Positions 56,501-64,000 of a stretch of DNA of 64,000 nucleotides are shown piece after piece. How positions within the stretch are numbered: the first letter of the stretch is position 1; every line of letters starts with the position of its first letter. Under the pieces are notes generated by a model. That model saw only the letters and a list, made by a program, of their open reading frames with translations, had not been told where the DNA came from and ran no database searches. Made by a program: the position numbers and the translations under genes. Origin of the DNA: Sabethes cyaneus. Lineage: Eukaryota > Arthropoda > Insecta > Diptera > Culicidae. The stretch is taken from the NCBI RefSeq assembly GCF_943734655.1, contig NC_071354.1, positions 56,709,544 through 56,773,543 on the forward strand, in the 5' to 3' direction.

Positions 56501-58400
56501 TCTCTCTCACCAACCTACTCAGTTTGAGGCCGGTAGTCTGAATGTTTGCGTCAAATCTACTAATATCACTTAACCCGACATTGAGACCTTCCCGGTGCGG
56601 TATGTGTCACCGTGTTTGTGTATGCGCGGCCGCCCGCCCGCCCGCTACTAACCGTACTAGCCTGTGAGGAAAGGCGCTCGCTGGCCACCGACTCTGGTGG
56701 TTGACATAAAATGCAAATGAGAATCTAATTGAATACAAACGAAAAACCTCGTCCACGTCCGCGTGTTTCCTCATCCTTGGCACCGCCCGGACCATCCGCT
56801 CATCATGAGCCATTGATGTTTCGCCAAAGCAGCAGTAGCGACCACGGCTGGCCGAAGTGAAGCATCGCGATGCACAGTGGGAAAATTGAGTGACAATAAA
56901 ATATTAACAGAATGCTTACGGTAATTGACCTTTACGGATTTAGTTTTATGAGTTTTTCAAGTACGTCTAACAACAATTGATTGATTGTTTAGCTGAATCA
57001 GCAGTGTTAAAATTTCATGTTAAATTTTCTTGTTTTACAGTTATTTAACATTATAAAAAAAATTTCTGAAAATCAAAAATAAAACAGCTCCACTTACTGT
57101 GTCAAGAGGGTATCGACAGCGGCTAAAGAACCAAGTGTCAATCACTTTCTTTCGCCAGAGAACAAAAGTATAGAGAAAAACACCACCACCGCCAGCCACC
57201 CAACCCCAACAAGCAACTTGAACAAACCACCGCCATCTCAAGGGTCAAGGCTGCTGCGGTAGACGCCAACGAAAACTCACGGTAGACAAAATCCAGAAGC
57301 AATTAAAGCAGGCGCCAACCGTCACGAAGAAGGATGGTACGGAAAGCCTGGATAGAAATAAAATGTAGTAGACTGAATGCTGAAGTGAAGCAACCGGGCA
57401 AAGAAATGCGAGAATCGAAATAAGTAAACAATAGGTAAATTCCCCTTCTTCCTTACCCAGTTGCCATTGTTCGTCCGTCCAGTCCGTCCAATGCCAATCG
57501 TTTATTAATTGCCGAACAAACTGCCTGGCGAATTGAATAATCAATATCACTGTCGGTGGTGGACTGGACGTCGAGCGGATCATCGAGAGGCAAAAGGAGG
57601 AATCAATCGCGCGTGGCGTAAGGAATAGAAGAAAAAACAGTTGCAATTAGCAAATGGTAGGTATACACGCGGAAATAGGAAGATGTTTTAAATTTGGCCG
57701 TAAATACGCGAAACAGAGCAAAAGATAAGTATAATAAGATGGAACAAATCGATCAATTTATAGCGAATTTGCACCTATTGAGCCCCGTTTGCCGAAAGTG
57801 GTTTAATTCGATGATTGCTGGGTAAAATTAAATACTAATTAAACAGATTTTTTCTTTAATTTATAATAGTTTTGTAATTTTGGCAGTCCAAATACCTTCA
57901 AATACCTTTCCTCTCGCGTGTGTCTAAATACGTGTGCGTGACCTTTTTCACGGTACCGTTCCTAGCAACAGTGTTGCTTTCCTCACGATCGCCGCGCGGA
58001 TTTCGTCGACCAGCAGGAGAGCATTGCTCAGTCACCTCATCTCTTTCACCAAGAAGGAGCTGAGCCGTGACCAGTTTCCTCACTTCATTAATTTTTATAA
58101 TTTTAATTAGTTGTCTTATCGCTTGAGCAACTCGGCACGTCTGTCTCGCCGGTCGGTTTGGATCCACCGGTTTTCGTCGGTGCACCGCTAGCCGGCTGGC
58201 AGGCTGACTGGCTGACTGGCAAGAGTGCGTCTGGGTATTTCACCGGTCCGTGGTGCGATAAATTTAATGGTCCATCTGTAGTAGGTACAAGGACTGTGAG
58301 TTCGTCGATCGATGGAATGCGCGGAAGGAACGGTGGATTGAGCGGTATTTGCGTCAAAAGGTTTTGAGTATTAGGAAAACTGGGAAAAACTTATAATTAC
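56501..58400. other. GC-richer unique block 6
   Basis: Single-copy sequence upstream of the mbl exon. On the mbl strand a good donor, ACA|GTAAGT, lies at 57098/57097. The 360 bp before it (57105-57466) contain one ATG, which is slightly low. This could be a noncoding first exon but there is no firm start or promoter. Open frames at 57245-57646 and 57898-58357 show no domain. Confidence 0.35.
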
Positions 58401-59827
58401 AAAGTTTTAATTTAAATCATAGGAGAAAGTTATTTTAAAAGCTTTCAAACTAAATTCAATTAACACATTTAAAAAGAGTTGAAATTTTTACCCAGCAGAT
58501 AATAAAAATACCACGACAAAAATGACTGTTTAGAAAATAAACACAACCAGTAGATACTGCCTTACCCCAACCTGCCAAGATTGAAGGCAAATAAATAAAC
58601 ATTTATTATTACCAGATGTTTATCGCTATCACTCGAAGATGCTTATCGCTCGTGACATCGAGCTCAATTTTCAAGCAGGTGATGATGACAATGATGATGA
58701 TGCTGGTGGTAGTGCGTTTATTTGAGATGTGTATAATTTGACACGGGTAATTTGATTAAGGTTTACGAGTGCGCGATGTTGCTCTCTGTACCTACATTGT
58801 GTCGTTAAGTTGATTATATTTGCTGTGCACACCCGAGCTACGTCTTTTACACTTACTTCGAAAGTAATCATTCTCAATAATATAGCCAATGCATATATGC
58901 TATATGCAGAGCTCATTAGAATGATGCACAAGTGGTCACATTTGATCTGTTTGTTTTTAATTTGCTGGCCCACATCAACTCTTTATTCGTATATTTCTAA
59001 TTCTTGTCGTAGTAAGTAAAGCCATTCTAATTTTCATCATTTGTTGAATGGATTTAATGAATGCTCCAAAAGTTCTTGTGCTGATTTGACTAAAACACAT
59101 TTACCTTCCGATCCGCGAACTTTGAAATTACTGAAAACCGATTATTAAAGCATATTATTGAAAATACGCAACTGACTTTATTTCTTAAATTCGTCGTACC
59201 GTTTTAAAATCCGTCTATCAAAATTTTTCATCGTCCGAACAAAAAATCACAACAATGTTTACGAAGCTAACGCGCATGCATTTGTGTAGGACGGCATGCC
59301 AAATGTTATTCTGCAAAATTTCTGCAGGTCAGGAAAGTTTTCCTGGCTGTAGAATAACAACAATGCCTTGCGTGAGTTATTTTCATTTATGAATGACGGA
59401 AATTAAAACGATTAGTCGACACTTTCTTCTTCGTCGCACGAAAAAACGTAGGAAATTTGGCTGGTAGGACTTCTTTAATGATAACAAGCATTTAAATAGA
59501 TCTCAGCTCATTTTAATTGATCGCGTATGATAGACAACAAACTAAAATATTAGGGAATAACTAATTTTGCATTGTGTGTCGTAAAAATGCTGATATTTTG
59601 GATAATTTGTGTTGGATAGGACGGGAATAGGCAATTACGACGAAGCAGCAACATACCCTATATGGGTCATACCACGCGAATTGTCCGAGACCCGTGTAAT
59701 CGACCTTCACCGATTTGAACCAAATTTTGCCAGATTGTTTGTTTTCTAATCTTCGAAGGATGATTTTCTCTAATAGCGGTCAGAAAGTAAAAATCCAAAA
59801 TTTGGTATAACTTTTTCTTGAATCAGC
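58401..59827. other. AT-rich DNA without recognisable gene
   Basis: A GATGATGATG stretch lies at 58678-58705. The words TGGGTCATACCACGCGAATT near 59664 may belong to the next inverted-repeat element. No gene. Confidence 0.35.
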
Positions 59828-60893
59828 GATTCTCTACGCAATGTAAAAATACCTTGGTATATCGGGAAAGCATTTATACAGTATATAATAAATTTTTTCT
59901 TAACAGTGTTGCTAGCTTTACAGCTTTTCGTATGATTTATAGCGCTAGATGAGGCAATAATACTTCTAAAAGGCGTAAAATAGATGTTAGTTGTTTGATC
60001 ATAGCCTTGTAAAATGCTTTTCAACTCGCTAATAGACATGAGTTATTACCACAGACAAACAGACAAGACACTCGCGTTAATTCCATCGTCCATTCAAAAA
60101 CCACTTATTTTTCAAAAAAGCATGTTTCGCAACATGGCCACACCGCGGCGCTCGAGTGTTGCTACGAGTTTCCAGTATAAAACCATACAAATGTAAAAAA
60201 CCTACAGTATAAAACCCTGCAAATACAAGCTACTTCGCAACATGCATAACCGAAGGCGCTAGTGCGCAAGCAAAACGTGTAGGATGATGGTTTTTGAAGA
60301 ATTTTCTTCTATGTGTCATGTCAGTTCGTCAATGTTATTACCTTCCTTGTTTATTGTTCCTAGGAGACTAATATTCCATTATTTAATGTAACTACCTGAA
60401 TATGAAAATCGATGTCAGTTGATCAATCTAAGCACTTTAGCTGCACGACGAAGACTGTTGCAAAGGCTATTTATTCGCGATCTTTTGATGGGAACAATTG
60501 CCAGTAGTTCATTACTGGAGCAAGTCAAGTTTCACGCACCTCAACGTCGACTACGAAATCCCTCACTGCTATGGACACCCACGCATCGTACTACATCCGG
60601 CCAAAATAATCCGCTAAACTTTTGTTGCAGGCTTTTCAATGAAGTGTGTTATTTATTTGACTTTAATTTAAGTAGAATTAATTTTAAAAATAATATTATA
60701 TACATTAACTGAATCTAGTCTGAACAGCATTAAGCTGAAGACAGTACGAAAATAAATAGATAAATAAATAAACTAATCATGCGGAAAACTGAAATGTTGG
60801 CAACAGTTCAGAAAAACTTTGTTATATACTGTATAAATGCTTTTTCGATATGCCAAGGTATTTTAAGGAATCACCTTGGCATGTAGAGAATGG
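59828..60893. repeat. Inverted repeat pair flanking a LINE fragment
   Basis: The segment 59828-59920 (AATACCTTGGTATATCGGGA, GCATTTATACAGTATATAAT) is the reverse complement of 60797-60893 (TTATATACTGTATAAATGC, CGATATGCCAAGGTATTTT). Arms are about 95 bp and imperfect. Between them lie AT-rich DNA and the LINE 3' end at 60415-60773, so this may be a DNA transposon whose interior was invaded by a retroelement. Confidence 0.6.
60415..60773 (+). pseudogene. 3' end of a non-LTR retrotransposon (Jockey/CR1-like)
   Basis: The frame at 60419-60712 reads LAARRRLLQRLFIRDLLMG, then RRLRNPSLLWTPTHRTTSGQ and CRLFNEVCYLFDFNLSRINF. This is the C-terminal tail seen in many insect Jockey/CR1-type RT proteins, just before the stop. 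A 3' UTR scrap and an AAATAAATA tail end at 60773. It is strongly 5'-truncated, as is common for LINE insertions. It belongs to a different family from the RTE copies. Confidence 0.75.
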
Positions 60894-61346
60894 GTATGAA
60901 ATGGAGAGAGTTACCTGGAAGGAGCGTCAAACATAGCTCTGGCACCTCCACGCAGATCTAAGTCAAATGATGACGGTCGATGGCCTTACTCGGAAATGCT
61001 TCATGTACTTACTGGAGCAGCTAAGCTAGGAGGTGCGAACTAGAGCGCCTGTTCTCCAGGTGAGGGGCGGCTCACACAGCGTCTGTCTCGCAACGGGCGG
61101 CTGAATATGAAATGCTGTATCCCGCAAGCTATACCTACGATGGCAGACCCATCAACGGGATGTAGGTATCGCGACCCCGGTGAGGTAGTATACCGAAAAC
61201 TCAATTACCACGAATAATGTCATGAACAAAGAAATTCAGGACGGAACAATCGGTATAGGACACGGCAAGGCACAAGGAAACGAATAAGGGATACCGAATG
61301 GAAACTTGGTACCTGGAATGTCCGAACTCATGAAAACTCGTGACTC

Positions 61347-62024
61347 GTGAAAATCATCATCGGAGATGCAAATGCGCAGATCGGGAGGGAGGAATTCTTC
61401 CGTCCAGCCATTGGAAGGCATAGCCTTCATCTGTCGACCAATGATAACGGTCTGAGGCTCATAAATTTTGCCGCGGCCAGAGGGATGGCCATCTGTAGCT
61501 CCTACTTTCCACGTTTAAATATTCGGAAACACACCTGGAGGTATCCAAATGGAGACTCTATCTCTCAGATCGATCATATCTTGATTGACGGTCGACACTT
61601 TTCGGGTGTTATCGATGTACGGTCTTTTCGGGGACCAAATACCGACTCTGACCACTATCTCGTAGTGAATAAGATTCGCGCAAGGCTGTCGAACACGGCG
61701 AAAGCTCGCACTGAGAGGACGCTGCGTTTCAACATCCAGCGGTTAACGGCAGACGGCGTGGGAGCGGAGTGCGCCAGGAAGCTTGACCAACGAATCGCAG
61801 AACAGCAGGTAGAAGGAAAAGATATAAATGGAGTGTGTAGGAACATTCATGGTGCCATCGAAACAGCTGCGGGAGAGGTGGTAGACATGACGCGCGGAAG
61901 ACAGCGTAACAGCTGGTTTGATGCTGAATGCCAGAGAATGACAGATGAAAAGAGCCAGGCCAGGAGTCGCATGCTGACTGCGGCAACGCGTCAAAACAGA
62001 AGGAGCACTTGCAGACACTGTTGA
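61347..62024 (+). pseudogene. RTE copy B: endonuclease C-terminal half
   Basis: The open frame runs from KIIIGDANAQIG through SQIDHILIDGRHFSG and SDHYLVVNKI into the linker (GRQRNSWFDAECQ). Here the frame around AACACGGCGAAAGC is intact, whereas copy A lost one base. The N-terminal half of the endonuclease with the WNVRTL block is mostly deleted, so it cannot work. Confidence 0.8.
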
Positions 62025-62075
62025 ATGGAGAGGTAAATGCGGAGATCAGCAGGGACAGGATAGGAATTGTAAGCG

Positions 62076-63590
62076 ATGGTCAAGCCTGAGGAACCACCAA
62101 CACAGGAAGAGGTTAAAAAGGCAATCAGTAAGCTGAAAAACGGTAAGGCTGCTGGGAAGGACGGTATCCCGGCTGAACTTCTAAAAGCGGGAAGCGAGCG
62201 GCTGTACGAAGCAATCCTCCGGATCATTGTCAGGATCTGCGAGGAAGAACAAATGCCGGAGGAGTGGTTGGATGGCCTCATTTGCCCAATTTTCAAAAAG
62301 GAACATCGACTGGAGTGTAAAAACTATCGAAGAATTACATTGCTCAATTGTGCCTACAAGGTGCTTTCCCGTATTCTGTTCTGCAGACTGAGACCGTTAG
62401 CGGAGTCCTTCGTCGGCGAATAGCAAGCTGGTTTTCGTGAGGGTCGCTCCACGACGGATCAGATGTTTACCCTGCGTTGGTTGCTAGACAAGTTCCGGGA
62501 GTACAACTTGCAGACACACCATCTGTTTGTGGACTTTAAAGCGGCGTACGATTCAGTTAAACGAAATGAGCTGTGACAGATAATGCTAGAACATGGTTTT
62601 CCGACGAAACTAGTTACGCTGATTCGTGCGACGCTGGACGGATCCAAATCATGCGTTAGAATAGCGGGTGAGACCTCAGCTGCTTTCGTGACGTTGGATG
62701 GACTGAACTAAGGGGATGCACTCTCTAACCTGCTATTCAACATTGTCTTGGAAGGTGCTTTACGAAGGGCAGACGTGGAAAGGAATGGAACTATCATCAC
62801 GAAATCTCACATGCTTCTTGGTTTTGCGGATGACGTCGATATCATCGGAATCAACCGTAGAGCAGGGGAAGAGGCCTTCAGGCCCTTTAAAAGGGAAGCG
62901 GCGAGATTGAGACTTACCATTAATACCGCCAAAACGAAGTACATGGTTGCTGGTAGGGAACGTGGGAGCCCAAGTGGTGTTGGTGCCGAGGTGGAGTTAG
63001 ATTGGGAACGATATGAAGTAGTGGAGGAATTTATATACCTTGGTACACTCGTAACATGTGACAACGATGTAAGTCGCGAAGTGAAACGATGAGTTGCAGC
63101 CGCGAATCGGGTTTTCTACGAATTACATACCCAACTGAAGTCCCGTAGTTTGCAAATTCGCACAAAACTGGCGCTCTACAGAACACTAATCCTCCGGGTG
63201 GCCCTTTACGGACACGAATCATGGACGCTAAAGAAAGCTGATCGGCGAGTGCTTGGGGTTTTTGAGCGTTAAATTCTGCGATCTATACTTGGTGGCAAAA
63301 TGGAAAATGGAGTGTGGTGCAGACGCATGAATCACGAACTGTACCAAATATACAAATATGCTGATATAGTGAAGGTAGCCCAATGTGGCAGGCTGCGGTG
63401 GGCTGGACACGTGGCCAGAATGCCCGATGAAAGAGTAGCCAAAACTATTTTCAGCAGAGAACCAGGAAGAGGCCGTAGACTCCCCGGTGGGCGACTGCTG
63501 TCGAAGACGATGCACGTTCAGCTGGTGTTCGTGGGGATTGGAGAACGGCAGCCCAGGACCGACGGTACTGGAGGACCATAATTCGTTCGG
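62076..63590 (+). pseudogene. RTE copy B: reverse transcriptase and C-terminal domain, broken
   Basis: The sequence is open through KAAGKDGIPAELL and PIFKKEHRLECKNYR to the TAG near 62421, after ESFVGE. RT motifs continue: RSTTDQMFTLR, FVDFKAAYDSVKRNEL, then a TGA, then LNNIVLE-like text after a TAA in place of KQ near 62709. The GFADDVDII block, the TKYMVAGRERG segment and the C-terminal RLRWAGHVARMPDERVAKT are recognisable. Stops near 63091 and 63270 add to the damage. Confidence 0.8.
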
Positions 63591-63676
63591 TGCAGGATCG
63601 GTAACGGACCGTTGCCACTAAAGTAAAGTAAAGTAAGTAAGGAGAGAGTAGTCAACAGTGATGTCGGGCTAAAAAT

Positions 63677-63776
63677 ATTAGCTAAGGTGAGAGTTGAACT
63701 CACAGCTCTCAATATCTAGTTGTGCGAGTTAAACTATGTCATATAAACCAATTACACCACTGAGCTGTCTGATTTT
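63677..63776 (-). mobile_element. tRNA-like sequence (decayed tRNA or SINE head)
   Basis: The minus strand contains AGCTCAGTGGTGTAATTGG, a good A-box/D-arm match, and GTGAGTTCAACTCTCAC, a self-complementary T-arm (5-bp stem, TTCAACT loop) with a B-box-like core. The acceptor ends (AATCAGA against CTTAGCT) do not pair, and the space between the arms is too long for a simple tRNA. A pseudo-tRNA or SINE head fits better than a working tRNA gene. Confidence 0.4.
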
Positions 63777-64000
63777 CCATAGTCTAACATCAAGGTTTGT
63801 TGCGCTTATTTCACCTTCCCTTAGTTATACACGTTCCCGTAAAAGCGTATACGTTCCCAAAATAAGAAGAAGACCTAGTAATACTAGCAAAATGCAAAAT
63901 TTAAAAAAAGACAGGAGAATCGACATCACACTCGAGTGACAACGCAAATGACATAATCTGAAACGGATTTACTTCTGAACAACAACAGAAGCAGCTGTTC
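63777..64000. other. Window end, unassigned
   Basis: No feature recognised. Confidence 0.3.

Larger units (their letters stand above)
60893..63640 (+). mobile_element. RTE-clade retrotransposon B, internally deleted
   Basis: The 5' end GGTATGAAATGG at 60893 and the 3' tail of TAAAG repeats at about 63617-63640 are both present. The 5' region lacks about 30 bp relative to copy A (after AGCTCTGGC). A deletion of about 400 bp near 61335 removes the middle of the endonuclease, and one of about 230 bp near 62000 removes the linker before RT. A TAG replaces TAC near 62421, and a TGA lies near 62573. The RT catalytic GFADDVDII (62821-62850) is intact. B keeps several bases that A has lost, which makes it useful for reading A. 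Confidence 0.85.

Noticed and set aside
63677..63776. A functional tRNA gene
   Set aside because: The D-arm and T-arm regions are present, but the acceptor ends do not pair and the arm spacing is wrong.

Overview
The window looks like dipteran, probably mosquito, genomic DNA. It lies almost entirely inside the introns and 5' leader of one host gene. It is AT-rich, has no long intact open reading frame, and is crowded with decayed transposable elements: RTE-clade and other non-LTR retrotransposons, tRNA-derived SINEs, hAT-like, mariner-like and pogo-like remnants, MITEs and minisatellite arrays. The only confident host coding sequence is one exon of muscleblind (mbl) on the minus strand, with coding part 43063-43251. 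It encodes the conserved N-terminus and the first CCCH zinc finger, and ends at a phase-0 splice donor inside the second zinc finger. Upstream of its ATG (43252-44673) is a leader with a single ATG on the sense strand, against about twenty on the other strand. The leader begins at a strong polypyrimidine-AG acceptor at 44674/44675. So the exon is about 1.6 kb: 1,422 nt of 5'UTR and 189 nt of coding sequence. This is the layout of the Drosophila mbl exon that produces the circular RNA circMbl. The remaining mbl exons are not in the window; on the minus strand they would lie below position 1 or, for first exons, possibly above 44.7 kb.

Layout. 1-3.9 kb: a 12-bp-period minisatellite with an inserted SINE, AT-rich DNA, a dispersed repeat, and a SINE with a partly duplicated body. 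4.8-7 kb: a GC-richer unique block with no recognisable gene. 7.2-10.8 kb: an old RTE element split by a 1.7-kb hAT-like element (TSD ACAACGTG) that carries a minisatellite and a MITE. 10.9-14.3 kb: a nearly full-length dead RTE copy. 14.9-18.3 kb: a GC-richer unique block with microsatellites. 18.5-22.1 kb: a second, larger hAT-like composite with nested elements. 22.2-26.2 kb: a MITE, a SINE, a foldback, a scrambled RTE copy and a Jockey-like RT fragment. 26.2-29 kb: a GC-richer block. 29-34 kb: AT-rich DNA, a minisatellite and a 1.4-kb pyrimidine tract. 34-36 kb: a GC-richer block. 36-42.9 kb: MITEs, a minisatellite, a mariner fossil, a 1.15-kb foldback, SINEs and a tandem-type repeat. 43.06-44.67 kb: the mbl exon. 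45.2-47.2 kb: a GC-richer block. 47.4-56.4 kb: repeats, including an 825-bp RTE-derived non-autonomous insertion with 25-bp target-site duplications. 56.5-58.4 kb: a GC-richer block. 59.8-63.7 kb: a LINE 3' end and a deleted RTE copy.

How it fits together. The mbl exon is bracketed by two colinear repeat blocks in opposite orientation (40514-41745 and 51475-53094). In the pre-mRNA these could pair across the exon, an arrangement that favours back-splicing. If the exon circularises, its ATG-initiated frame reads across the junction for 14 extra codons before stopping, so a 77-residue circular-RNA product is predicted. The GC-richer single-copy blocks are the best places to look for mbl enhancers or alternative first exons; I could not assign a function to any of them. 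All boundaries were read by eye from the sequence, and no database search was possible.
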